Assembly: GCA_964392305.1 (NCBI GenBank)
Contig: CAYMPV010000020.1
Span: 1 to 64,000 of the forward strand
DNA from: JACKIC01 sp964392305
GTDB taxonomy: Bacteria > Planctomycetota > UBA1135 > UBA2386
Length of the DNA stretch: 64,000 nt
Reading direction: 5' to 3'
Positions 46,641 to 55,816 of the stretch are shown piece after piece. Position numbers and translations under genes: made by a program. Position 1 is the stretch's first letter, and each line of letters opens with the position of its first letter. Below the pieces are notes generated by a model. That model saw only the letters and a program-made list of their open reading frames with translations. It had not been told where the DNA came from and did not search any database.

Positions 46641-49523
46641 TCAGTGCCGCAGCTGCTCGGCCAGCAGACGTTCCAAAGACGCCTGCAGCTGCTCGGCTTG
46701 CGCGCCGGCGGCATCACCCCACGCGACCCCGCGCCATTCGGGTTGCCACTGCAACCAACGCAGGCGCGTCAGGATCAGGCGGCGCGAGGCACCTCTGGCG
46801 ACCATGGCCTCGCAGTTCGAGAGAGCCGTGCGCAAGAACTGCAGCGCGGCATCCTGCCAACGCTCGCGGTCCGGCGCATTCGCGGACCGCGCCGCCGCCG
46901 CCAGCGCCGCACGACCGCCGACCATGCACGGGCCGAACACGTCGTCCCCCACCGCCTGCGGCAACCAGGCCGACAGCTCCTCGACGCCCACCTCGACCTG
47001 GCCGGCGTGGCAACGCGCCAAGGCCCGGACGACGTCCGGCCAGCCGCTGCGTTCGTGCATCGGCGGCAGGCTGAGTGTCACCTCGACCGCGTCACGCGAC
47101 GCCGCGTCAGGCAACGACCAGGCCAAGACACCGGAGCGTTCGATCTGGTCCCGCATGTGTCGCGCCAGGTCGCGCGCTCCCGCCAGGTCGCCGCGGTCCA
47201 CGAGCACGTCGAGCAGTTCCCCACGCGGCTCGAGGGCGTCGGGCGCCAGCTCGCAGGCTGCGCGAAACGCCGCCTCGGCGACTTCACGTTCACCCTGGAT
47301 GTGTGCAGTCCAGCCCAGCACGCGCTGCGCCGCGCTGTCCTTGGGCTGCTGTCGCGCGCATCGTTGCGCCATCTGCAGGCCCTGCGCCGGGTGACCGCTG
47401 AGCAGCAGGACCTCGGCGAACCAGCTGCGGGAATAGGCCGGATCGAGCTGCAGGGCGCGCCCGAGCACCACCCCGGCGCTGCCCCACTCGTCGCGCAGGA
47501 ATGCGTGCGCGTAGGCGAGGTCGGCGAGCGCGTGCGGGTCGCGCGGTCGCACGGCCACCGCGGCCCGGCCCAGACCGAGGATCTCGTCGACCGGCGGCGT
47601 CGGCTGGCGCCCCAGGAACAGCGCCAGGTCGTGCAGGATCCAGAAGTCGTCGGGATGGCGTGCCAGCGCCGCGCGCAACACGTTCACGGCTTCGTCGCCG
47701 GCACCCAGATCGAACAGGCATTTGGCCAGCAGGTTCACGGTCGCCGCCGGCTCGTCGCTGAGCTGCGGCGAACCCGCCAGCTGCAGCAACTCCTCGCGAT
47801 CGTCGGCGGCGAACGCGGCCCGCAACCGATCCCGGAACGGCTGCGGATCGGCGCGGCGCGCGATCGCGACGAGTTCTCGCCAACCGGGCATGACGTCGGG
47901 CAGGTTGCGCGCCACGCGCGCCCAGTCGTCGATGGCGCCGCAGATGGCGCCGGCGAGCGGACTGGCCTGGATGCGCGCCGCCAACTCGTCCGTCGGCGCG
48001 GCGAAGTGCAAGCCGAAGCGCGCGAACCCGCGGCGGTAGGCGTCGGCGACACCGTGGGCGCGCCGGTCGTCGGTGTAGTGCGGTCGCGTCGACTCGAGCC
48101 ACACCAACAGCTCACGCAGCCGACGCGCTGCTGCCGCCTCGAGCTCGATCTGCTGCAACAAGCTGCCGACCAGTTCCTGTTCGCCCGCTGCGACGCCTCG
48201 CGACGCGGCCAGTTGTCCGGCCTGCCGCGCCGCCGCTTCGGCGACGTCCCAGTGGGCCGCTTCTCCGATCGGTTGTTCCCTGGCGCGATCGGCCGCTGCG
48301 CGCGCACGTTCGGTCGCCTGCGCGATCAATCGGTGCGTCTCGGCCTGCCGGTCGGAGCGATCCTGCTGCCACCACAACAGCGCCGCCGCGACGGCGATGA
48401 CGGCGACCAGCAGCGCCGAGCCCAGCGACACCACGACGCGGCGCGAACGACCGACCTGATCGGCTCGCGCTTCGGCGGCGACCGCCTTGAGCTCGAGCTC
48501 GTAGGCTCGCTGTTCGGCGCTCTCGAGATAGGCGTCGATCTCGTCGCCGACGGCAGCAGCGTCCATCGGCCGCGCCCCCGGATCCGGGTTGAGGCAGCGC
48601 ATGGCGAGATCGACGAGCGAGGCATCCGCGTCACAGGCCTGCAGCGCTGCCCGCGCGTCGTCCTGCTGACACTGCGTGGCCTGCAGGTAGGTTGCCGAAC
48701 GCGTCTCACCCGAGTAGGGCGGCCTGCCGGTCAGGATCTCACACAGGATCGCGCCGAGGCCGAACACATCGGTGCGCGAGGTGATCGCGGCCTCGTCGCC
48801 ACGCGCCTGCTCGGGAGCCATGTAGGCGGGTGTGCCGAGGATGTGCACGGCACCGCCCTGGCCAGCGCCTGCGGGCAGACGCGCCGCCACTTCCGGATCG
48901 ATCGCGCGCGCGAACCCCCAGTCCATCACCTGCACCTCGCCGAACGCACCGACCATCACGTTGCTCGGCTTGAGGTCGCCGTGCACGACGCCCTGCGCGT
49001 GCACGAACGCCAAGGTCTGGCAGATCTTCGCGAACACCGGCAGCAAGCTGCGCCAGTTCGCGAACGGCTCGGCGCGCGCCGCCAGCAGATCGACGAGCGT
49101 ATCGCCCTCCACGACCTTCATCGTGAAGTAGGGACGTCCGTCGGCGAGCACTCCGGCCTCGTGGATCGGCACGATGCCCGGATGCTGCAGCTGCGCGCAG
49201 ATCTTCGCCTCGGCGGCGAAGCGCGCCACCATCTCCGGTTCGTCCGCGTGGCGACGCGACAGGATCTTGACCGCGAGTTCGCGCCCCAGCTGCCGGTCGG
49301 CAACGCGGTAGACGAGGCCGACGCCGCCGCGCCCGATCAGATCGACGACGGCGCGACCCGCCAGTTCGGTCGGATGTTCGCCGTCGACGTCCTCGAGCCG
49401 CGGCGGTGGTCCCAGCGGTGCGCCTGACGCAGGCTCGACCGAGCCGTCGCGCGCGCGTTGCCGCCGGATCACGGAGCTGAGCCCCTTGCCGAGGTAGTCG
49501 TCGTCGTCCTTGCGTTCGCTCAC
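46641..49523 (-). CDS. transmembrane Ser/Thr protein kinase with TPR-like C-terminus
   Basis: This 960-residue protein has a kinase domain at about 58-335: GRGGVGLVYRV, LAVKIL, a catalytic loop HGDLKPSNVMV (HGD in place of HRD), DWG in place of DFG, and GTPAYMAPEQ. Substitutions of this kind are common in the planctomycete and myxobacterial kinases and keep the catalytic Asp residues. A coiled linker and a membrane helix (VVVSLGSALLVAVIAVAAALLWW) precede about 550 residues of TPR-like repeats (for example ALARHPDDFWILHDLALFLG). It overlaps the upstream sigma factor gene by 4 nt. Confidence 0.9.
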   Translation of the reverse strand: MSERKDDDDYLGKGLSSVIRRQRARDGSVEPASGAPLGPPPRLEDVDGEHPTELAGRAVVDLIGRGGVGLVYRVADRQLGRELAVKILSRRHADEPEMVARFAAEAKICAQLQHPGIVPIHEAGVLADGRPYFTMKVVEGDTLVDLLAARAEPFANWRSLLPVFAKICQTLAFVHAQGVVHGDLKPSNVMVGAFGEVQVMDWGFARAIDPEVAARLPAGAGQGGAVHILGTPAYMAPEQARGDEAAITSRTDVFGLGAILCEILTGRPPYSGETRSATYLQATQCQQDDARAALQACDADASLVDLAMRCLNPDPGARPMDAAAVGDEIDAYLESAEQRAYELELKAVAAEARADQVGRSRRVVVSLGSALLVAVIAVAAALLWWQQDRSDRQAETHRLIAQATERARAAADRAREQPIGEAAHWDVAEAAARQAGQLAASRGVAAGEQELVGSLLQQIELEAAAARRLRELLVWLESTRPHYTDDRRAHGVADAYRRGFARFGLHFAAPTDELAARIQASPLAGAICGAIDDWARVARNLPDVMPGWRELVAIARRADPQPFRDRLRAAFAADDREELLQLAGSPQLSDEPAATVNLLAKCLFDLGAGDEAVNVLRAALARHPDDFWILHDLALFLGRQPTPPVDEILGLGRAAVAVRPRDPHALADLAYAHAFLRDEWGSAGVVLGRALQLDPAYSRSWFAEVLLLSGHPAQGLQMAQRCARQQPKDSAAQRVLGWTAHIQGEREVAEAAFRAACELAPDALEPRGELLDVLVDRGDLAGARDLARHMRDQIERSGVLAWSLPDAASRDAVEVTLSLPPMHERSGWPDVVRALARCHAGQVEVGVEELSAWLPQAVGDDVFGPCMVGGRAALAAAARSANAPDRERWQDAALQFLRTALSNCEAMVARGASRRLILTRLRWLQWQPEWRGVAWGDAAGAQAEQLQASLERLLAEQLRH

Positions 49524-50212
49524 AGCGCTTCGACGACCTCACGGCAACGTTGTTCGAGTTCCTGCGGAGACAGTTCCGGGTGGTGTGTGGCCATCACCGT
49601 CATCAGCGCACGACGGAACCGGCTGCGGCCAGCGGCCAGCAGCCGGTAGACCTGCGCGACGTCGAGCTCTCCGATCTCCTCGGCGATGCGTTCACACGAC
49701 ATGCCGTCGACGTAGCGGCGGCCGAGCACGTCGAGGCGCCAGGTCGCCCAACGATCACCTTCGGCCTGCTGCCGCATCAGCGACCACGCCGCGTCGGTGA
49801 TCATCTCGGCCCACACCCGGTCGAACGCGCCCGACGGCGATTCTTCGGTGTGGTCGACGACGAGTTCCTCCGTCTGCAGTTGCGTGGTGCGCTGGCGGCG
49901 CTGGCTGCGTTCGAGCTCGTGGGCGACGTTGCGCAGCACCCCGCGCAGGAACGGGCGGAAGCCGCCGGGGCGGTTGCGATCGAGCCGCGTCAACGGACCG
50001 TTCGGACTGAAGATGCGCAGGAACACCTCCTGGCTCGCGTCGGCGACGCGTTCGTGCTGCGGCGACACGCGCCAACGCGCCGCGAAGTAGCCGTTCACCA
50101 GCGGGCCGTAACGCGCCCCGAACTCCTCCTGGTCACGTGGCACGGCGGCGGCGGCGCCGAGCACGAGGGACCAGCGGGTCGAGTCGAAGCGCGTCATGGC
50201 GAGCGCGCACAT
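49520..50212 (-). CDS. RNA polymerase ECF-type sigma factor paired with a kinase
   Basis: This 230-residue protein has an N-terminal FDSTRWSLVLGA typical of sigma factors encoded next to Ser/Thr kinases in planctomycetes. Region 2 (ERVADASQEVFLRIF, GGFRPFLRGVLRNVAHELERS) and region 4 (LGRRYVDGMSCERIAEEIGELDVAQVYRLLAAGRSRFRRALM) follow. GGAG five nt before ATG 50212 supports that start; ATG 50197 would begin at MTRFDSTRW. The stop overlaps the kinase start (ATGA), so the two are translationally coupled, and kinase signalling probably controls this sigma factor. Confidence 0.88.
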   Translation of the reverse strand: MCALAMTRFDSTRWSLVLGAAAAVPRDQEEFGARYGPLVNGYFAARWRVSPQHERVADASQEVFLRIFSPNGPLTRLDRNRPGGFRPFLRGVLRNVAHELERSQRRQRTTQLQTEELVVDHTEESPSGAFDRVWAEMITDAAWSLMRQQAEGDRWATWRLDVLGRRYVDGMSCERIAEEIGELDVAQVYRLLAAGRSRFRRALMTVMATHHPELSPQELEQRCREVVEAL

Positions 50213-50238
50213 GCTAACTCCGCGGTCGCCACCGGCCG

Positions 50239-52050
50239 CTACTTGCCACTGCCCATCGGCACCATCGGCGTCGCCTTCATCGAACGGGCGGGTTTCGCCG
50301 CGTCGCGCTTCTTCTGGTCGGCGGCGGCCTTCTCGAGCACTTCGCCATCGACCGTCACACCGGCCTTGGTCAGCGCCGCGTCGAGCAGCACCTCACCCGA
50401 CTGATAGCCGACGACCTCCGCGACGATCTTGCCGGTGCGATCGATCACGAACTGATGCGGGATGCCACCGACGCCGTAGAGCGCACGCGACGCCCGCTCG
50501 GGCTTCTTGCCGGCCGCGTCGTGCGCGAACAGCACGTTGGGGTACTTGCTGCCGTGCGTCGCCACCCAGTCCGTGAACTCGTCGCGTTCGTCGCTCGTGC
50601 ACGACGCGATCACCACGACGTCCTGGTCGGCGTAGTGCGCGGCCAGTTCCTGCACGTGCGGCAACGCCGCCTTGCACGGCCCGCACCACGTCGCCCAGAA
50701 GTCGAGCACGACCACCTTGCCGCGGTAGTTCGAGAGTTTGACGTCGTTGCCGTCCAGGTCCTGCATGACGAAGTCGGGCGCGGCGGTGCCGATGGCGATC
50801 GGCGTGACCGGTGCTTCGGGCGCGCGCGGCTTGGGCGCCACGAAGAACTCGGGACCCCACGCCTTGTTCGGTTGGTGCCGGTCCTCGAGCTTGACCCCGG
50901 CGTGTGTCAGCAGGTTGCCGAGGGCCTCCTTGCTCTGCATGAGGCCGAAGCCGCCGAGCAGACGCCCCTGGGCGTCGGCGGCGATCAGCGCCGGCATGCC
51001 CGGCCGCATGTTGCCGTGCCAGAACTTGGCGAGAACGGTCTTGGCGTCGAAGGCCGTGCGTTCCTCGGGCGAGGGCGCGGAGCCGGCGTGGATGAGTTTG
51101 CCGGCAGGATCGATGGCGATGCGGAAGTCGCTGTCGGCGCCGTGCTTCTCGCACCACTTGACGAGCTCCTCCGGCGCGGTGTTGACGAATGCGGCGACCA
51201 CCTGCACGCCGTATGGCGCGTATTCCTCGGCCAACGCCTGCAGCTCCCGGCGCGGCATGATCTCGGCCCACGCGAACGCGATCACCACCGGCTTGCCGCG
51301 CAACGACGACAGCTGGAACTCCTTGCCGTCGGCGCCGAGCAGGGTCACGTCGGGCAACACCTCGCCGGCGTTGATCGAGCCGAACGCCGGCCAGAACGGC
51401 GGTCGTTTGGCCGCAGCGGCCGCCTGCGCCGCCTGCTCCTTGGCCGAGGCCGCGAGTTGTTCCTCACCCTTCTTGGCGAACGCGGCATCGACCGCGACAC
51501 CGGCCCGCGCCAACGCCGCAGCCAGCCGCTGATCACCGTCCTCGAAGCCGACGATGGTCGCCGTGATCTTGCCGTCGCGGCCGATCACGAACTTCGTCGG
51601 CAGGCCGGCGACGTGGTAGAGCTTCTGCGACGCGCGCTCGTCGAAGGTGTCCGAGTCACGATCGTTGGGATCGCAGGTGAACACGACATTCGGATACTTC
51701 GCCGCGTTGTCGCGCACCCAGGCCGCGAACTTCTCGCGGCTGTCGCTGGTGCAGACCGCGAGCGTGACCACACCGTCTTGCCGATGCGCGGCCGACACTT
51801 CCTGGACGTGCGGCAGCGACGCCAGGCACGGCCCACACCAGGTGGCCCAGAAGTCGAGCACGATCACCTTGCCGCGGTGATCGGCGAGGCGGACTTCCTT
51901 GCCGTCGACGTCGATGCTGACGAAGTCCGGGGCGGTGGCGCCGGCCGCCAACGGGCCGTCCTTGCCTTGGCAAGGCAACGCGGAGGTGAAGAACGAGACG
52001 GAGACGGCGGCTGTCAGCAGCGACAGGGCTCGGCAGGAGGATCGGATCAT
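50239..52050 (-). CDS. secreted triple thioredoxin-domain protein, middle domain without CxxC
   Basis: This 603-residue protein has a signal peptide (ends near LPC, residue 27). A TlpA-like domain with WCGPC (Cys72/Cys75) is followed by a second thioredoxin-fold domain in which the CxxC position reads FAWAEIMPRRE, so it has no redox Cys. A third TlpA-like domain has WCGPCKAALP. A Lys/Ala-rich tail ends the protein. It probably reduces or isomerises disulfides, or maintains cytochrome c thiols, outside the cytoplasm, with the middle domain as a binding module. The ATG at 52050 starts the signal peptide. Confidence 0.85.
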   Translation of the reverse strand: MIRSSCRALSLLTAAVSVSFFTSALPCQGKDGPLAAGATAPDFVSIDVDGKEVRLADHRGKVIVLDFWATWCGPCLASLPHVQEVSAAHRQDGVVTLAVCTSDSREKFAAWVRDNAAKYPNVVFTCDPNDRDSDTFDERASQKLYHVAGLPTKFVIGRDGKITATIVGFEDGDQRLAAALARAGVAVDAAFAKKGEEQLAASAKEQAAQAAAAAKRPPFWPAFGSINAGEVLPDVTLLGADGKEFQLSSLRGKPVVIAFAWAEIMPRRELQALAEEYAPYGVQVVAAFVNTAPEELVKWCEKHGADSDFRIAIDPAGKLIHAGSAPSPEERTAFDAKTVLAKFWHGNMRPGMPALIAADAQGRLLGGFGLMQSKEALGNLLTHAGVKLEDRHQPNKAWGPEFFVAPKPRAPEAPVTPIAIGTAAPDFVMQDLDGNDVKLSNYRGKVVVLDFWATWCGPCKAALPHVQELAAHYADQDVVVIASCTSDERDEFTDWVATHGSKYPNVLFAHDAAGKKPERASRALYGVGGIPHQFVIDRTGKIVAEVVGYQSGEVLLDAALTKAGVTVDGEVLEKAAADQKKRDAAKPARSMKATPMVPMGSGK

Positions 52051-52281
52051 GGTCGGAATCGGGGTCTTCGCCCGGCGCGGAAGGCGAAGGGCACCCGGCC
52101 CGTCGCACCGCACGCGGCGGCAGACGAGATTGACCGCGGCGCCCGTTGTTCTCGCCGGATTCTGCGCGAAAACCGGCTCACCACCACGACCCGACCTCCG
52201 GGCGGACCAGGCCCCGCAGTGTATGCATCTCGTCACGGACCGTAACCCGCGCGCTCCGGCCCCCTAATCTTCGCCGCACCC

Positions 52282-53298
52282 ATGTTGCACCGCTTCCCCC
52301 TGCTGCTGCTGCTGCTCGCCGCGCCGTCGCTCGCGCAGGCGACCGTTCCCGAACCGATCGTTGTCGCTTCGCCCGTCGCTGCCGACCGCCTCGCCGAGAT
52401 CCTCGCCAGGGACGCGCCGCACGACGTGGCCGAGCTCACCGCGCTGCAGACGCACGTGCAGGCACTGCTGCAGAAGGTCCTGCCGGCGACGGTGTCGTTG
52501 CCCGGTGCCAGCGGCATCCTGGTGCAACGCGACGACGGTTACTACGTGCTCTGCGCGGCCCACGTCACGCTGACCGCGGACAAGCGCATCACCTTCCGCC
52601 TGCCCGACGGCCGCCAGCTGCGCGGCACTTCGCTGGGCGCCAACCACGAGAGCGACGTCAGCCTGATCCGCGTCGACAGCGAGGGTGAGTTCCCGGCGGT
52701 CGAGATCGGTGAGTCGGGCACCCTGCAGCGCGGCGAGTGGGTGCTGATGCTCGGTCACCCGAGCGGCCTCAAACCCGGCCGCAACGCGCCGGCGCGCCTG
52801 GGTCGCGTGCTGCAGGTGCCGACCCGCGGCTACGTGGTCACCGACTGCACCATGCAGGCCGGCGACTCGGGTGGCCCGTTGTTCGACATGGAGGGTCGCG
52901 TCGTCGGCATCAACAGCCGCATCAACGAGAACCTCGCGGTCAACATGCACGCGCCGGTCGATGCGCTCGTCGAACACTGGACCGCACTGCAGCAGGGCCA
53001 GGTGACCGAGGCGCGGCAGCGCCAACGCGGCATGCGCACGGACTTCGGCGTGCCGCTGCAATACGGCGAAGGCTGCCCGGTGTTCGCAACGGTGCCCAAG
53101 GGCAGCGCGCAGGAAGCGGCCGGCTTGCGCAGCGGCGATCGCCTGCTCGAGATCGACGGCGAAGAAGTGCAGAGCCGCCGGTCGGTGTCCGCTGCCTTGC
53201 GCAGCAAGCAGCCGGGCGAGCAGATCAAGGTGCTGGTCGCTCGCGACGGCCAGGGACTCGAACTGCTGCTGCCGGTGGTGCGGGGGACGGGCCGATGA
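52282..53298 (+). CDS. secreted trypsin-like serine protease with C-terminal PDZ domain
   Basis: This 338-residue HtrA-like protein has a signal peptide ending LAQA (20). The catalytic triad is intact: His94 (LCAAHVTL), Asp125 (ESDVSLIRV) and Ser196 (QAGDSGGPL). One PDZ domain (about 250-335: VFATVPKGSAQEAAGLRSGDRLLEIDGEE) follows. It probably acts in periplasmic quality control or signalling. Its stop overlaps the start of the related gene downstream by 4 nt. Confidence 0.9.
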   Translation: MLHRFPLLLLLLAAPSLAQATVPEPIVVASPVAADRLAEILARDAPHDVAELTALQTHVQALLQKVLPATVSLPGASGILVQRDDGYYVLCAAHVTLTADKRITFRLPDGRQLRGTSLGANHESDVSLIRVDSEGEFPAVEIGESGTLQRGEWVLMLGHPSGLKPGRNAPARLGRVLQVPTRGYVVTDCTMQAGDSGGPLFDMEGRVVGINSRINENLAVNMHAPVDALVEHWTALQQGQVTEARQRQRGMRTDFGVPLQYGEGCPVFATVPKGSAQEAAGLRSGDRLLEIDGEEVQSRRSVSAALRSKQPGEQIKVLVARDGQGLELLLPVVRGTGR

Positions 53299-54314
53299 AG
53301 CGCCTGCCGATCACCATCGGGCTGCTCGCGCTGGCCGCGACCACCGCGTTGCCGGCACAACGGCCGCAGGGCATCACCCAGGGCCCGCAGATGCGCCTGG
53401 TCTTCGCGCCCGTGGTCGCCGCCGCGCGCCGCAGCGTGATCGAGGTCGCGGTCGCCGACAAGGTGCGTTGCCTGGGCACGGCGGTCGCACCCGAGTTGGT
53501 GCTCACCAAGTACAGCGAGTTGCACGGCGACGCCGCCGACGCCGGCGAGGGCACCACTGGCAAACGCCCGATCTGGACCTGTCGGCGCGGCGAACGGCAG
53601 TGGATCTGCGAACTGGTCGACTTCGATCAGCCCTCGGACCTGGCGCTGCTGCGCGCCGTCGGCGCCGACTTCACGCCGATCACCTGGGCGCAGGAAACGC
53701 CGGCGCCCGGCGCGTTCCTGGCCACCCCGGGCCCCAGCGAGAACCCGCTCGGCATCGGCATCCTCTCGACCGCGCCCTACGTGCACACGCGGCCGCGCGC
53801 GTTCCTCGGCGTGCGCTTCGCCAACCCGAACGGCGGCCCTGCCGAACTCGAGGAGACCGTGCAGAACGGCGCGGCTCGGGCCGCGGGCCTGCTGGCCAAG
53901 GACGTCGTCATCGGCATCGACGACACCGCCGTCGGCAGTGCGCAGGAGCTGCGCGAACAGCTGCAGCGCCGCCAGCCCGGCGACCAGATCAAGGTCAAGG
54001 TGCGCCGCGCCGACGCCGACCTGCTGTTCGCGGTCACACTGGGCAGCGACAGCACGGCGCCGCGATCCAACCAGGAAGGCATCTGGGGCCCGCTCAGCGA
54101 CGTGCGCAGCGGCTTTGCCGAAGTGCTGCAACACGACACCGTGCTGCGGCCCGCCGACTGCGGCGGACCGGTCGTCGACCTTTCGGGCAAGGCCGTCGGC
54201 CTGAACATCGCGCGCGCGGGCCGCGTCGAGACCCTGGCGCTGCCGGCGGCGGCGGTGCAGGCCGCGTTGGCCCGGCTTCGGCAGGGCGGGCGGGACGCCG
54301 ACCAGGGCAAGTAG
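53295..54314 (+). CDS. trypsin-fold pseudoprotease with a nested PDZ domain
   Basis: This 339-residue protein has a signal peptide ending LPAQ (22). The N-terminal protease half keeps Asp115 (PSDLALLR) but has lost the His (LVLTKYSEL). The PDZ domain (about 169-250: AFLGVRF...NGAARAAGLLAKDVVIGIDDTAVG) comes before the serine block, which then reads PADCGGPVVDLSGKAVGLN with Cys289 in place of Ser. So PDZ is inserted within the protease fold, not after it. It is probably inactive and may bind or regulate the active protease encoded just upstream, with which it is translationally coupled. Confidence 0.78.
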   Translation: MKRLPITIGLLALAATTALPAQRPQGITQGPQMRLVFAPVVAAARRSVIEVAVADKVRCLGTAVAPELVLTKYSELHGDAADAGEGTTGKRPIWTCRRGERQWICELVDFDQPSDLALLRAVGADFTPITWAQETPAPGAFLATPGPSENPLGIGILSTAPYVHTRPRAFLGVRFANPNGGPAELEETVQNGAARAAGLLAKDVVIGIDDTAVGSAQELREQLQRRQPGDQIKVKVRRADADLLFAVTLGSDSTAPRSNQEGIWGPLSDVRSGFAEVLQHDTVLRPADCGGPVVDLSGKAVGLNIARAGRVETLALPAAAVQAALARLRQGGRDADQGK

Positions 54315-54431
54315 GCGGCGGCCCCCGACAAACGCACGCATCAGCGTGGCCGGAAACGGCCGCACTCTGCGCCTTGACTGCGACACGGCCCGAGGCGGGT
54401 CGCGTTCCACCCCTCTACCGGGATCGCAGTC

Positions 54432-55808
54432 ATGCACAGCTCTCTCCTCCGACTCACCGCACTCGCGGCCCTCGCCGCTTTCCTGCCCGCCCAGAACTGG
54501 CAACTGGCGACTCCGGCCAACGCCCCGTCGCCGCGCGAAGGCGCCAGCATGGCCTGGGACGCCGGCCGTCAGCTCACGGTCCTGTTCGGCGGTTACGAAT
54601 GGGGCGCCGACGTGCACTTCGACGACCTCTGGGAATACGACGGCGACGACTGGACGCGGCGCCAGTTGACCACCGGCCCGGCCGCACGCCAGCGCGCCGG
54701 CATCTGTCATGACGAGCAACGTGGTGTGATCGTGCTGTTCGGCGGCGTGCACGTCGGCTGGAACAGCAGCACGTTCTTCGACGACACCTGGGAATACGAC
54801 GGCACCACTTGGACACAGGTGATCACCGCCGCAGCGCCGACGCCGCGCTCGTGTCCGATGGCCTACGACCCCGCGCACGGCAAGGTGATCCTGCACGGCG
54901 GCATCGGCCAACAGGGCGCGCTCACCGACACGTGGGAATTCGACGGCTCGGTCTGGATCCAGCGCGCCCCGGCAACCACGCCGCCGCCGCGCTTCGACTG
55001 CGCGCTGGCGTTCGATCGCAACCGCGGCCGCATGGTGCTGCAGTCGAGCAACCTGCTCGGCACGCCGCTGCCGCTGCAGACCTGGGAATGGGACGGCAAC
55101 AACTGGACCCTGGCCACCAACGCCACGCCGGCTCCCGCCTGTCCCGAGATGGCGATGGCCTACGATCGGCACCGCGGCGTGATCGTGCTCGTCGGCGCCG
55201 GCTACGGGGCCAACGCCGAGTCTTGGGAGTACGACGGCAGCAACTGGCGACTGGCGGCGACGCTGCCCCAGAACAGTCTGTCCGGCCACGCGCTCGCCTA
55301 CGACGAACGGCGCGGCGCGATCGTCTCGTTCGGCGGCGAGGTCGCCAGCGGCATCTTCATCATCAGCACCGACGCGACGTGGGAGTTCGGCACGGTGGCG
55401 GACTGCACACCGCTCGGCACCGGCTGTGCGGCGACGGGCCCGGTGCCCGCGCTCGGTGCGACCAACGGCAGCACACCGCGTGCGGGCAGTTCGTTCGTGG
55501 GCGAGGTCAGCGGTCTCTCGCCGCAGACGCTGCCTCTGCTCGTGCTCGGTCTGTCGACCACGACCTGGGGCACGACCCCGCTGCCGATGTCACTGGGCGT
55601 GATCGGCCTGCCGGCGTGCTCGCTGCACACCAGCATCGACGTGGCGTTGCCGCTGCTCAATCAGGCAGGCCGCGCGACGTGGTCGCTGCCGATCCCGCCG
55701 TCGCCGTTCTGGCACGGCGTGAACATCTTCGCGCAGGCCGTCGTCACCGATGCGGCACTGCAGGCGCAATCGGTGACCAACGCCGTGCGCCTGTCGATCG
55801 GGCGGTGA
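54432..55808 (+). CDS. secreted Kelch-repeat protein with shared C-terminal domain
   Basis: This 458-residue protein has a signal peptide ending LPAQ (18). Five to six Kelch-like blades follow, with the pattern PxPR-G-AMAWD---Q--VLFGG-------DTWEYDG--W (for example TWEYDGTTWTQ, TWEFDGSVWIQ and TWEWDGNNWTL). The C-terminal domain begins CTPLGTGCAATGPVPALGA and ends SVTNAVRLSIG, close in layout to the ends of the proteins at 36364 and 45564. It is likely a surface or periplasmic binding propeller. Confidence 0.85.
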   Translation: MHSSLLRLTALAALAAFLPAQNWQLATPANAPSPREGASMAWDAGRQLTVLFGGYEWGADVHFDDLWEYDGDDWTRRQLTTGPAARQRAGICHDEQRGVIVLFGGVHVGWNSSTFFDDTWEYDGTTWTQVITAAAPTPRSCPMAYDPAHGKVILHGGIGQQGALTDTWEFDGSVWIQRAPATTPPPRFDCALAFDRNRGRMVLQSSNLLGTPLPLQTWEWDGNNWTLATNATPAPACPEMAMAYDRHRGVIVLVGAGYGANAESWEYDGSNWRLAATLPQNSLSGHALAYDERRGAIVSFGGEVASGIFIISTDATWEFGTVADCTPLGTGCAATGPVPALGATNGSTPRAGSSFVGEVSGLSPQTLPLLVLGLSTTTWGTTPLPMSLGVIGLPACSLHTSIDVALPLLNQAGRATWSLPIPPSPFWHGVNIFAQAVVTDAALQAQSVTNAVRLSIGR

Positions 55809-55816
55809 GCCTGGCG

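Noticed and set aside
46566..49427. A 953-codon plus-strand open frame
   Set aside because: It mirrors the Ser/Thr kinase on the minus strand, which has every kinase motif.
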